A stretch of DNA of 64,000 bases from Candidatus Cloacimonadota bacterium (GTDB taxonomy: Bacteria; Cloacimonadota; Cloacimonadia; JGIOTU-2): the NCBI GenBank assembly GCA_016932035.1, contig JAFGDR010000011.1, positions 1 to 64,000 on the forward strand, written 5' to 3'. A model generated the notes under the pieces. That model was not told the origin of the DNA and ran no database searches. It saw nothing but the letters and a program-made list of their open reading frames with translations. Made by a program: the position numbers and the translations under genes. Numbering within the stretch: position 1 is the first letter of the stretch; each line of letters starts with the position of its first letter. Shown in pieces: positions 42,736-51,575 of this stretch.

Positions 42736-43962
42736 ATGGCTAAACAGAAAGTAATAAAAGCAAATGTTCTTTTTGATGGGAAGAAAAAGTACGAGCAAAA
42801 ATATATTGTTGTCGAAGGTCGCAAAATTATTGATGTCACAGATAAAAAATTGAAAGCTGATTTCGAAGGTTGGGTCACGCCAGCTCTTATCGATGCACAT
42901 TCTCATATTGGTATGGATAGGGAAGGTGAGCCATGGACAGAATCTGAGACCAATGACATCATAAACCAGATACTTCCTTTGAACAATCCGATCGATAGCA
43001 TTTATTTTGATGACAGAGCTTTTAAAGATGCCGTGGATTTTGGTGTACTGTATAGCTGTGTTGTGCCAGGTAGCGGAAATCTCATCGGAGGTCAGGCTAT
43101 GATCATCAAAAATTTCGGCAAAAACCGTGATGATGCTTTTATGAAAGCATACGGCTTCAAAATGGCACTCGGATACAATCCGCGTTCAACAACAGACTGG
43201 AAAGGTGAACGATCGAATACGCGTATGGGCGTATATTCGCTACTTGAGAAAAAACTCGACGAAGTTCTTATCAAAAAAGAAAAAGCTGACGTTTCAAAGG
43301 ATAAGAAAATAAACGAACTTAAGGCAAAATTCAAAAAGAAAGATATCAGCAAAGAGGATTTTGAGATCGATAAAAAAATCCTCGAACGTGAGTATGAACT
43401 CGGATTCTCACCTGAAGATAAAGCTCTTCTTACCTTGTTGTCCGGACAATATACCTCAAAAGTGCACGTTCACAAAGATGATGATGTCCTCTACCTCATC
43501 CATCTTGCAGATAAGTATAAGATAAAATGCACAGCAGATCATACCGGGGATGTCTTTCATAAAGATATCTTTAATGAACTCGCAAAAAACAATATCCCGG
43601 TTGTGTATGGTCCACTTGGCTCAGTAGGATACAAAGTCGAGTTGAAGCATGCCTATTATCAAAACACAAAGCTTCTTATGGATTCAAGAGCATTTTTCGG
43701 ACTCATGACCGATCATCCGGTCATCCATACGATCGCACTTCGGGATAGCTTGAAATTCTTCATGATACAGGGCATGAATGAGGAGGATGCCATCTCGTTG
43801 ATCACGTATAAAAATGCAAAAATCCTTGGTATCGACGATAAGCTTGGAACTATTGAGCAAGGAAAACTCGCAAGTATTGTGGTATGGGATAAAAATCCGC
43901 TTCATCTTGGTGCATTCCCTATTATGGTCATGGCGGAAGGTAAAGTCTTAAGAAAAAAATAG
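42736..43962 (+). CDS. Amidohydrolase family protein
   Basis: A 408-residue metal-dependent hydrolase of the imidazolonepropionase-like group. Motifs are the HxH pair in ALIDAHSHIG (about 52-61), VHVHKDDD, TADHTGD and the metal Asp in LMTDHPVIH. The C-terminal composite-domain strand is GTIEQGKLASIVVWDKNP. It follows pmbA by 20 bp with AAGGAG, in the operon with the TldDE peptidase, which suggests joint peptide or amino-acid turnover. Confidence 0.9.
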   Translation: MAKQKVIKANVLFDGKKKYEQKYIVVEGRKIIDVTDKKLKADFEGWVTPALIDAHSHIGMDREGEPWTESETNDIINQILPLNNPIDSIYFDDRAFKDAVDFGVLYSCVVPGSGNLIGGQAMIIKNFGKNRDDAFMKAYGFKMALGYNPRSTTDWKGERSNTRMGVYSLLEKKLDEVLIKKEKADVSKDKKINELKAKFKKKDISKEDFEIDKKILEREYELGFSPEDKALLTLLSGQYTSKVHVHKDDDVLYLIHLADKYKIKCTADHTGDVFHKDIFNELAKNNIPVVYGPLGSVGYKVELKHAYYQNTKLLMDSRAFFGLMTDHPVIHTIALRDSLKFFMIQGMNEEDAISLITYKNAKILGIDDKLGTIEQGKLASIVVWDKNPLHLGAFPIMVMAEGKVLRKK

Positions 43963-43974
43963 GAGGACACCACT

Positions 43975-44931
43975 CTGAGAAAATTTGTAATATTATTCAT
44001 AGCTGTAAGTATTGTTGCAAGCTGTGCAGTAAACAAGACAAGCAGGAGTTTTGATCCACTTCCCTCGTGGAATGATGGAGAAAACAAATCACGAATAATT
44101 TCTTTTGTACTCAACGCTTCTGATCCTCAAAGCCATGATTATATTCCTCCTCAGGATAGGATTGCCACATTTGACTTCGACGGCACAATCTTTTGCGAAA
44201 AACCAACCTATGCAAATTTCCAGGTCTGCATTGACCACTATCGTCATGCTGTACAAAGAGATTCTGCATTACGGACAGTTCAGCCATACAAAGCTGCGGT
44301 AGAAAATGATGAAAATTATATGAATCACCATCTTGTAACTTTCCTCACCACTGATTATCTCGGTAAATCACAGGAAGAATATATCAGTTCTGTCTCTGCT
44401 TTTATGGATACGACCATTCATGCAGAATTGAGAATCCCATATAAATATCTCTATTACATTCCTATGGTTGAGCTTATTGAGTATCTCCTTATACAAGATT
44501 TCCAGGTCTATATAACATCTGGCTCAATGACAGGTTTTTTACGAGGTGCTTTAAAGGATCGACTTCCTTTCGAACCTTCCAATATTATTGGTTCGCGTAT
44601 AGAGCTGAAGTATTCGTATGATGATTCTGTAACATCGTTCATACGACAAGAAAATATAATTCATAACAATAATGCAAATGGAAAAGCAGAGGGCATATAC
44701 ACGCATATTGGCAAACCGCCTGTTTTTGCAGCCGGAAATTCGATGGGCGACTACGAGATGCTTCGCTTTACAGATAGCCCCAAGCACCAAACCATCGCAC
44801 TTGTTATCAATCATGACGATGCCCAAGAAGAGTATGAATACACATATCAGGATCTTCTTGATCTGTGCAGAAAGAATAATTGGCTTATAATCAGCATGAA
44901 AGAGGATTTCAAACATATTTTTATCGAGTGA
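43975..44931 (+). CDS. HAD-superfamily phosphatase lipoprotein, apparent CTG start
   Basis: 318 residues. The frame is open from just after TAG 43960-43962, which is the amidohydrolase stop, and has no ATG, GTG or TTG before mature sequence. CTG 43975 is 8 nt after a strong AGGAGG (43961-43966) and gives a perfect lipoprotein leader (LRKFVILFIAVSIVASC, Cys 17). HAD motifs follow: DFDGT (67-71), ITSGS (motif II), and GNSMGDYEM near the C-terminus. A periplasmic phosphatase anchored by lipid is likely. Starting instead at the internal ATG 44320 would remove both the leader and motif I. Confidence 0.82.
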   Translation: MRKFVILFIAVSIVASCAVNKTSRSFDPLPSWNDGENKSRIISFVLNASDPQSHDYIPPQDRIATFDFDGTIFCEKPTYANFQVCIDHYRHAVQRDSALRTVQPYKAAVENDENYMNHHLVTFLTTDYLGKSQEEYISSVSAFMDTTIHAELRIPYKYLYYIPMVELIEYLLIQDFQVYITSGSMTGFLRGALKDRLPFEPSNIIGSRIELKYSYDDSVTSFIRQENIIHNNNANGKAEGIYTHIGKPPVFAAGNSMGDYEMLRFTDSPKHQTIALVINHDDAQEEYEYTYQDLLDLCRKNNWLIISMKEDFKHIFIE

Positions 44932-44942
44932 GGGATTAAATG

Positions 44943-44972
44943 TTGACAGAATATATCAACTATAAGCATATA
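44943..44972 (+). promoter_or_regulatory. Putative promoter before the 45014 lipoprotein
   Basis: TTGACA (44943-44948), 18-bp spacer, CATATA (44967-44972). Confidence 0.4.
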
Positions 44973-45013
44973 AATAGAGGATAAATTATGTGGATGCCAT
45001 GAAAGGGGGCACT

Positions 45014-45445
45014 ATGAAAAGGGTTAGTATTATTTTGGGATTCGCGCTTCTTGTTCTCATAGGATGCAGTTCTTCTATCGATGAAGCAATGAAGCTGTAT
45101 ATGAAGGAGAATATTGATCGGATCGAAATCCTTTTTTATACGGTTGAAGGCACAAAAGGTATGCAGCCGATTCTGGCTCAAACCTTTATGGACAGAGAAA
45201 ATCTTGATAGAGTGCTTTCATTCATAACAAAGAAACCAGCTGAGTTCTATAAGTGTGGATATACAGGTGAGATGATTTTCATTCAGGATTCACAGAGCGT
45301 GCTCAAAGAACGCATGAAGTTCAGTATCGAACCTGGTTGTGAGCATATTGTGTATATGTTCGACAGAAACCTTTATTCCCGAAAAATCTCAAAAAAGGGA
45401 CTTCTATTCCTGAAAAAGCTGTATGATAAAGTAATGAAAAAATAA
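45014..45445 (+). CDS. Small lipoprotein (143 aa)
   Basis: It starts at ATG 45014 after AAGGGGG. The signal helix ends in LIGC (Cys about 18). The mature part has about 125 mixed residues (EAMKLYMKENIDRIEILFYT, GYTGEMIFIQDSQS) with no recognised domain. It precedes the HEAT-repeat lipoprotein by 20 bp. Confidence 0.75.
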   Translation: MKRVSIILGFALLVLIGCSSSIDEAMKLYMKENIDRIEILFYTVEGTKGMQPILAQTFMDRENLDRVLSFITKKPAEFYKCGYTGEMIFIQDSQSVLKERMKFSIEPGCEHIVYMFDRNLYSRKISKKGLLFLKKLYDKVMKK

Positions 45446-45465
45446 TAGCACGTGGAGGTTTGGAT

Positions 45466-46755
45466 ATGAAATTCCGAAACATACTCGGGATTATGAGTGT
45501 TGTTCTGATCATTCTTAGTTGCTCATCTGCAAGTATATCGAAAAAGGATCGGGAGATGCTTGAAACAGAAGCCTTCTCCGTACTTGATGAAGCAATTCAG
45601 GATAGCGACTATTTCGTTCGAAGCAGAGCTATTGATGCAATGCGAGATATAGCAGACCCATCATTTGTACCAGCTCTGATTGATGCATTGTATGATCCAG
45701 ATGACATTGTAGTTATGAAAGCTGCAAGAGCACTTGGTACTATTGGAGATACTACTGCTATACCAGATCTTGAATTTACCCTTGCAGTTGATCCTAACTT
45801 CACCGCCCAGAAAGCTTCAGCAGTTGCATTGTACAGACTCGGTAGGAAGGAAGAAGCATTGGAATTCATCAGAGCCGGGCTTGCTGACGAATCTGGTTAC
45901 AATCGAGACATCATGCTCAACGAGCTTACTTTTGCTCGCAGTGATGATTTCATTCCAATGTATATTGATATGCTGAACGATTCAGTAGGTTCTGTGCGGG
46001 ATGATGCCATCAATGCGATTTCTCTGCGTAATGCAAAGCAAGCAGTTCCTCATCTTATGGAAGCTTTGACAGATCCATACCTACTTATTCGACTTCATGC
46101 AATTGTGGCGATCTCTAAGCTTGGAGATGAAGCACAATTAAGAGAAGCTCTGGATATCACACAACAGGAAATTGAAAAAATGGAAAATGGAAATCTTGAT
46201 AATGTAATCGAGTTTAATGAGTATCAGCTTGATGCTTATAAACTCCTCCTTGCTAGTACACTCCTCTTAGAACTTCAAGATACAACGTATATAAGCTATT
46301 TATATGACCTGCCTGTGGATCTAACAAGTCCAACGAGTTTGGCTGCTACGTTCTTCCTTGCAAGTTGGGGAGATGAAAATGCGATTCAAAAGTTTAGTGA
46401 GTTTTCGGACTATTGGGAGGTAGATATCAGGAGTTCAGTAGTTGAGCTTGTCAGTGAAATTGACGAAGAATGGGCTTGGCAATTAATCCTCAAAGCTACT
46501 CAAGATCCCGATGACGAAGTACGCGAAACAGCAACCCGTTTTCTCCAATTCTATGATGAAAAAGAAGTTAAAGAAGCACTGATAAACCTTCTGAATGATC
46601 CTAATCCAGATATCAAAATCGAAGCTGCACTTTCGCTCAACGAGCTTGGAGATAAAAATGGTGTATATGCAATTCAACCCTTACTTCAGCTCGAAGACTG
46701 GTATGTTAAGATTGATGCTGCAAAGGTGATTTTGCTCATCCTGCAGAATAAGTAA
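45466..46755 (+). CDS. HEAT-repeat lipoprotein
   Basis: 429 residues from ATG 45466 (GGAGG at 45454-45458). Signal helix, lipobox LSC (about Cys 19). The mature protein is a string of HEAT/PBS-lyase-like helical repeats (VRSRAIDAMRDIADPSFVPA, VMKAARALGTIGDTTAIPD, IRLHAIVAISKLGD, IKIEAALSLNELGD). A protein-binding scaffold at the envelope is likely. Confidence 0.85.
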   Translation: MKFRNILGIMSVVLIILSCSSASISKKDREMLETEAFSVLDEAIQDSDYFVRSRAIDAMRDIADPSFVPALIDALYDPDDIVVMKAARALGTIGDTTAIPDLEFTLAVDPNFTAQKASAVALYRLGRKEEALEFIRAGLADESGYNRDIMLNELTFARSDDFIPMYIDMLNDSVGSVRDDAINAISLRNAKQAVPHLMEALTDPYLLIRLHAIVAISKLGDEAQLREALDITQQEIEKMENGNLDNVIEFNEYQLDAYKLLLASTLLLELQDTTYISYLYDLPVDLTSPTSLAATFFLASWGDENAIQKFSEFSDYWEVDIRSSVVELVSEIDEEWAWQLILKATQDPDDEVRETATRFLQFYDEKEVKEALINLLNDPNPDIKIEAALSLNELGDKNGVYAIQPLLQLEDWYVKIDAAKVILLILQNK

Positions 46756-46774
46756 AATAAGAGGAGTATAGTTT

Positions 46775-47419
46775 ATGGATAACTTAGCCAAGAAAACAGT
46801 GCTTTACAGCAGCATTGTTCTTGTTCTTTATCTTCTCTTCTTTTTTTTACTGGATAGACCAATAAGTCTTTGGATAAATAATCATCTCCAATCGACATGG
46901 ATCTTTGATGCAGGAACTTTTCTTTCCTACCTGGCTGATGGATCGTTCATACGAATAGCAGTTGCGCTATGTTTTATTGTCATTTTGGTCTTTGATCCAA
47001 CAATAAAGCATCATTGGACGAGGATGCTTCTCTACGTTGCCCTGAGTGCTGCCATTGCTCTTGTTGTTGGAGAAGGCTTGAAGATATTCCTTGGACGTCA
47101 CAGACCTGTCATGCTTTATGAACAAGAAAAATATGGCCTTCACTTTTTTACCAAGCAATGGGAAATGAACTCAACACCATCAGGACATTCTCTCAGGATC
47201 TTTTCTATACTTACTGCTCTTTCTCTTCTTTTCAGAAAGTGGGTTGTTGTTTTTGTTACGATTGCTGTTTTGGTGTGTTTGAGTAGGGTCATCGTAACAG
47301 CTCATTACCCGAGTGATATCATTTTTGGTGCTTATATCGGAATTTTCAGTGCTTTATGGACATTCAAAAATTGTTGTGCGGTGTATCCTGATCTACCTCA
47401 ATATGACTATAAAACTTAG
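46775..47419 (+). CDS. PAP2 family phosphatase
   Basis: A 214-residue membrane enzyme with five to six helices. The three PAP2 signatures are all visible: KIFLGRHRP (about residues 106-114), PSGHS (about 135-139) and SRVIVTAHYPSD (about 171-182). It would dephosphorylate undecaprenyl- or phosphatidyl-phosphates at the membrane surface. Confidence 0.92.
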   Translation: MDNLAKKTVLYSSIVLVLYLLFFFLLDRPISLWINNHLQSTWIFDAGTFLSYLADGSFIRIAVALCFIVILVFDPTIKHHWTRMLLYVALSAAIALVVGEGLKIFLGRHRPVMLYEQEKYGLHFFTKQWEMNSTPSGHSLRIFSILTALSLLFRKWVVVFVTIAVLVCLSRVIVTAHYPSDIIFGAYIGIFSALWTFKNCCAVYPDLPQYDYKT

Positions 47420-47424
47420 AATCA

Positions 47425-47706
47425 ATGACCAATGAGGAGATCGTTCGGAGTTTCAAGAAAAGACAGAAGATCCAGATTCTTGTCATACCTATTGCTATCT
47501 TAGGATTTTTCCTGATCATGCTCATCAATCCTATCTCCATAATTTTTGGATTTTTTATAATTCTTGGATGTTTAATAATTACGCTTAGAAGCTGGCGTTG
47601 TCCAAATTGCAATACATATCTTGGAAGAGGCTTGTATTACAGACAATGCCCAAAATGTAAAGTCCCATTTCGATTAGCAGAGGAAAAAAAACATGAAGTC
47701 AATTAA
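47425..47706 (+). CDS. Small membrane protein with zinc ribbon
   Basis: 93 residues. Two hydrophobic segments (ILVIPIAILGFFLIMLI and IIFGFFIILGCLIITL) come before a C-terminal zinc ribbon CPNCNTYLGRGLYYRQCPKC. Function unknown. Its end overlaps the next gene by 14 bp. Confidence 0.75.
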   Translation: MTNEEIVRSFKKRQKIQILVIPIAILGFFLIMLINPISIIFGFFIILGCLIITLRSWRCPNCNTYLGRGLYYRQCPKCKVPFRLAEEKKHEVN

Positions 47707-49138
47707 AATAATTATTTTCGTCTTTATGATTCTCGCTCTCTCAATGTGTGCTTCGAAAAATAAACAGAACATTGACCCATCACAATCCCAGCATAAAGAT
47801 GAAAAGCCACAGTATGAACAAGTGCTTTCGGGTAAGAAACTTCAAGCTGGATTGGGATTTGTCGATCTTATTACTGTGTTCGATACTCCAGCTGATATGT
47901 ACGATCTACTCGGCACACCTTATGAAGATATTGAGTTTCCATTTAACTATTTTTATGAAGACGGTTCTTTTAATATCACTTTCATTGCTGAATTCACGAG
48001 AAAAGATATGGATTTCCGTCTTGATATGGTCAATCTCACATATGATCCTGAAGGATTATTACAGACTGAAAAGGGCATCAAACTGGGAGACGCTCGTGAC
48101 AAAGCAATAGAAGCATATGGAGATGATTACAACGAGTACACTGATGGAATTGTATATCATTCACTGGGTATCGGGTTTTTTGTCGATGAGCAAAATAAGA
48201 TCGAAGAGATCTTAGTTTTTCGAGTTCCAAAATCGGAACTACCAAAATGGCTTGAACCAATACAATATGAAGATAAATTGACTTCATATAATTTCCTTGA
48301 GATGCAGATTCAAATCCCTTCAGCATGGCAAGAAACAATCAAACAGGAAAATGTCATTGCCGGATATGACAGTCCCGATAAAACTGCTTCACTTTTGATC
48401 TCAAAAGCTTATGAGGACCGAAATTTCACCTTTGAGAGCTATGTTTTTTTGGAAGAAGCAATTTTCGTAGAAGAAAATTTTATTCCTGAGAAGGATCGAT
48501 GGCTGGATCAGGATATTCTAACACATTTCAATGCAAACCAGGGTTATATTTCTCAGTCTGTTGCTCAAGGTGAAAAACGCACCTATATGCTCATGCTTGA
48601 AAAAACCAGATATCCCGAGCATAACTATCAAAATTTCTATTACACCGTTTCTTTGGATATCACGCTGGACACACTGGATTTGCATATTGAGCCTGATGAA
48701 ACCGAAGCTGCTCTTGTATCTGCTATCATGAGAAGTGTTCATCTGGATGGTCCGCTCATACCTCAGTTAAACAATAGAGAACCAATTGAGTCTGATGCGA
48801 AAAAAATACTTCCATGTCTAAAGGAAATAATAAATGTTTGCGTGTTTAACAGAATTGATCTGCTATGTGACCATGTGCTGGATTTCCGTAAGGCTTATGA
48901 CGAGAACATCATTCAGCCCCTTGACCCGCAAATTGATGATCATCTTGAGGAAGCACTTGATATTCAAATGGAGATCAGCAGTTTTTTAATGGCACATAAT
49001 TACAGTATTTCCTATCTTGGAACCGAGGAAGATGACGTGCTTTGGTACGGACTTGAAATCACGAATGTTCTTGACCAAAAAATTATTCTTGGATTCGTTA
49101 CGTATGAAGATAGATATCTCCTCGGCGATATTGATTAA
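47693..49138 (+). CDS. Lipoprotein of unknown function (481 aa)
   Basis: Signal helix (MKSIKIIIFVFMILALSMC, lipobox Cys 19), then a long mature protein. The first part (about 45-180) is a SmpA-like or DUF4309-like fold guess only (LLGTPYEDIEFPF, IKLGDARDKAIEAYGDDY). The middle reads IPSAWQETIKQENVIAGYDSPDK, split across a PsbP-like pattern. No family is certain. It overlaps the preceding small gene, and CorA follows after 11 bp. Confidence 0.72.
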   Translation: MKSIKIIIFVFMILALSMCASKNKQNIDPSQSQHKDEKPQYEQVLSGKKLQAGLGFVDLITVFDTPADMYDLLGTPYEDIEFPFNYFYEDGSFNITFIAEFTRKDMDFRLDMVNLTYDPEGLLQTEKGIKLGDARDKAIEAYGDDYNEYTDGIVYHSLGIGFFVDEQNKIEEILVFRVPKSELPKWLEPIQYEDKLTSYNFLEMQIQIPSAWQETIKQENVIAGYDSPDKTASLLISKAYEDRNFTFESYVFLEEAIFVEENFIPEKDRWLDQDILTHFNANQGYISQSVAQGEKRTYMLMLEKTRYPEHNYQNFYYTVSLDITLDTLDLHIEPDETEAALVSAIMRSVHLDGPLIPQLNNREPIESDAKKILPCLKEIINVCVFNRIDLLCDHVLDFRKAYDENIIQPLDPQIDDHLEEALDIQMEISSFLMAHNYSISYLGTEEDDVLWYGLEITNVLDQKIILGFVTYEDRYLLGDID

Positions 49139-49149
49139 TTAGGAGAAAT

Positions 49150-50199
49150 ATGAATAATATAATTTCAAAACACGGCACTCCTTCAGGTTCACTCATTCAT
49201 GTTGGTAAGAAAAAGATGGAAAAAGTCCATATTACTGTCATGGATTATGATGCTGACAATTATACGGAGAAAACTCTCAATAGCGTATCAGAATGTAAAA
49301 AATATGTAAATACATCATCTGTTACATGGATAAATGTTGATGGAGTTCACGATCCTGCTGTGATGGAAGACTTCGGTAAGGTCTTTAATCTTCATCCTCT
49401 TTTACTTGAAGATATTATGAACACTGAACAGCGACCAAAGGTTGAAGATTTTGGTGAATACATGTATTTCGTACTGAAAATGCTCTATCGTAATGACGAT
49501 GACAGCATCTGTGCTGAGCAAGTGAGCATCATTCTTGGCAAGGATTATGTGATCTCATTTCAGGAGCGGACTGGTGATGTTTTTGATCTAATACGTCAAC
49601 GCATCAGAAATAAAAAAGGACGTATAAGAAATTTTCATGCAGATTATCTGATGTATGCTTTGATCGATTCAATCATAGATCATTATTTTATTATTCTTGA
49701 AACTGTTGGTGAATCTATTGAAAAACTTGAAGATGAAGTGGTTAAAACTCCGACCCCAAATACGCTGCAACTTATACACCGAATGAAGCGAATGATGATG
49801 TACTTGAGAAAATCTGTATGGCCACTACGTGAAGTAATCAATGCTATGCACCATTCAGAAAGCGACCTTATCGACGAAAGTATCAACGTGTACTTAAGGG
49901 ACGTTTATGATCATACAATACAGGTGATCGACACGATTGAATCTTACCGTGACATGGTTTCAGGTTTGTTGGATATCTATCTTTCAAGCATCAGCAACAA
50001 AATGAATGAAGTTATGAAAGTCTTAACGATCATTGCGACGATCTTTATTCCGCTGACATTCATTGCAGGTATCTACGGTATGAACTTTGCTTTTATGCCC
50101 GAGCTTCAATGGAAATGGGGTTATTTTGTTACACTCGGTGTAATGCTTATTGTTATGTTAGGAATGTTAAGATTCTTTAGAAAACGAAAGTGGTTATAA
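49150..50199 (+). CDS. corA: CorA-family magnesium/cobalt transporter
   Basis: 349 residues. A soluble N-terminal domain is followed by two C-terminal membrane helices. The selectivity motif YGMNFAFMPE sits between them (GMN about 315-317), defining CorA. The protein forms pentameric Mg2+ channels in the inner membrane. RBS AGGAG. Confidence 0.95.
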   Translation: MNNIISKHGTPSGSLIHVGKKKMEKVHITVMDYDADNYTEKTLNSVSECKKYVNTSSVTWINVDGVHDPAVMEDFGKVFNLHPLLLEDIMNTEQRPKVEDFGEYMYFVLKMLYRNDDDSICAEQVSIILGKDYVISFQERTGDVFDLIRQRIRNKKGRIRNFHADYLMYALIDSIIDHYFIILETVGESIEKLEDEVVKTPTPNTLQLIHRMKRMMMYLRKSVWPLREVINAMHHSESDLIDESINVYLRDVYDHTIQVIDTIESYRDMVSGLLDIYLSSISNKMNEVMKVLTIIATIFIPLTFIAGIYGMNFAFMPELQWKWGYFVTLGVMLIVMLGMLRFFRKRKWL

Positions 50200-50200
50200 T

Positions 50201-50431
50201 ATGAAGATTAAACACATCTTAATGATCGTATTGATCATTGCAGTCATTATTATTGTTATCCAGAATTCAGAACAGGTTTCGCTGACCATTCTATTCTGGA
50301 ACATCAGCATGTCAAAAATCATCTTCTACCCCCTGCTTTTTGTGGTAGGTTTCTTGGTAGGAGTATTTACGAAATCCGGTTCGAGTAAGACAAATAAAGG
50401 AGAAAAAGTAGGCGTTATAAGAGAGTATTAA
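50201..50431 (+). CDS. LapA-domain (DUF1049) membrane protein
   Basis: 76 residues. Helix 1 ILMIVLIIAVIIIVIQNSEQV with the signature IQN, SLTILFWNISM, then helix 2 FYPLLFVVGFLVGVFTKSG. This is a lipopolysaccharide-assembly protein A type. It starts 2 nt after corA and is last of the plus-strand run. Confidence 0.85.
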   Translation: MKIKHILMIVLIIAVIIIVIQNSEQVSLTILFWNISMSKIIFYPLLFVVGFLVGVFTKSGSSKTNKGEKVGVIREY

Positions 50432-50471
50432 ATCCCTATCATTAGTAGCTCAGAATCCCGATTAAGAAATA

Positions 50472-51071
50472 CTACTTATTCTGCTTGAGTCCTTTGACGA
50501 TTCTTCGCTCTTCTTTTATTTTTTCGAGACTCTCTTCATCAACAAGAAGATAAGGTCGATTTTCTGGGAAAAATACCCAGTATTCATTCACATTATACGT
50601 TACAAGACCATTGCTGAACATTTCATTTTCTACTCTCTGAAACCAGTAACAATAGCTCATATCTTTTTCTTTGATCTCATCCCCGTAACGATCGCTTCTG
50701 AAGTAATAATTATCCTCCGGTTCTCCCTCGGTTTTAAACGTAAGATACCCCTGTTGTTCAAATGCTACTTGCAGCATATTGGGAAGTACGTCAACCGCAA
50801 TGCCGGGAGTGAGAGTTCTGAATACAACCTGATCAAGCAATTTATCCTCTACCTTTTCCAGCCGATGCTTTTTTGAAACACGCTTATCAATATCGATAAT
50901 CTCGCGTTCCAGAATGACTTCATCGGACACATAAAACTGTAGCTTCATGATCTCTTGTTGGGTCAGATTATATTCCTGCTGTAGTTGTAGTGTGTATGGC
51001 ACATAGACTCTCGAGCATGAGAGCATTGCAAACATTAGTAATAACCAGATAATTATATTCTTATTTTTCAT
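50472..51071 (-). CDS. Lipoprotein of unknown function (199 aa)
   Basis: Signal helix with lipobox MLSC (Cys about 19). The mature part starts RVYVPYTLQLQQEYNL and has LKFYVSDEVILERE-like beta segments and a C-terminal EYWVFFPENRPYLLVDEES. No family recognised. Convergent with the lapA gene. Confidence 0.75.
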   Translation of the reverse strand: MKNKNIIIWLLLMFAMLSCSRVYVPYTLQLQQEYNLTQQEIMKLQFYVSDEVILEREIIDIDKRVSKKHRLEKVEDKLLDQVVFRTLTPGIAVDVLPNMLQVAFEQQGYLTFKTEGEPEDNYYFRSDRYGDEIKEKDMSYCYWFQRVENEMFSNGLVTYNVNEYWVFFPENRPYLLVDEESLEKIKEERRIVKGLKQNK

Positions 51072-51182
51072 GCGATCTCCCGAATATGGAATGATGAAAA
51101 TATCTCATTGAAAGAAGATGCAAATACGAAATATACTGTCAATTTATTATGCACATCTTAAGAAGAAATATGGTATAATGGA

Positions 51183-51575
51183 TCATTCGATGTAAATATG
51201 AATGATCAAAGGATTATTCTCGTCTTCAATTTCCATGTAGAAAAGATCTCCGATCTCACCACCAACAGCTTGAGAAAATATATCTTCCCAATTGATCGAT
51301 GAGATATCAAAGGATGATTCTCCTATCTTTGTTTTGATGGTTGCTTCTTTAGGTATGATCTTCAGCCCGGCATTGATAAATGCAACTGGAATAGAAATAT
51401 GAATAATCCTTTTTTCAGTATCCCTTTTAATGACATCGAATACCATTCTTTTTGATTCATTTTGAGTGGGTCTTTTTTTCTTTGATGAAATTGCTTTGAT
51501 GAGTTCTTCTGCCTGGGAAGCATTGATCGTTCCGGCAGCAAGCATATCGATAATCTTTTTTTTCTCACTCATCAT
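51183..51575 (-). CDS. SHOCT-like protein of the DUF2089 operon
   Basis: About 130 residues. The start ATG (51575) overlaps the end of the DUF4097 gene, with GGGAG upstream. The N-terminus carries KIIDMLAAGTINASQAEELIK, the same short helix pair found at the C-termini of the two preceding proteins. The rest is a beta-rich domain (RIIHISIPVAFINAGLKIIP). Unknown function; tight coupling indicates a shared pathway. Confidence 0.7.
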   Translation of the reverse strand: MMSEKKKIIDMLAAGTINASQAEELIKAISSKKKRPTQNESKRMVFDVIKRDTEKRIIHISIPVAFINAGLKIIPKEATIKTKIGESSFDISSINWEDIFSQAVGGEIGDLFYMEIEDENNPLIIHIYIE

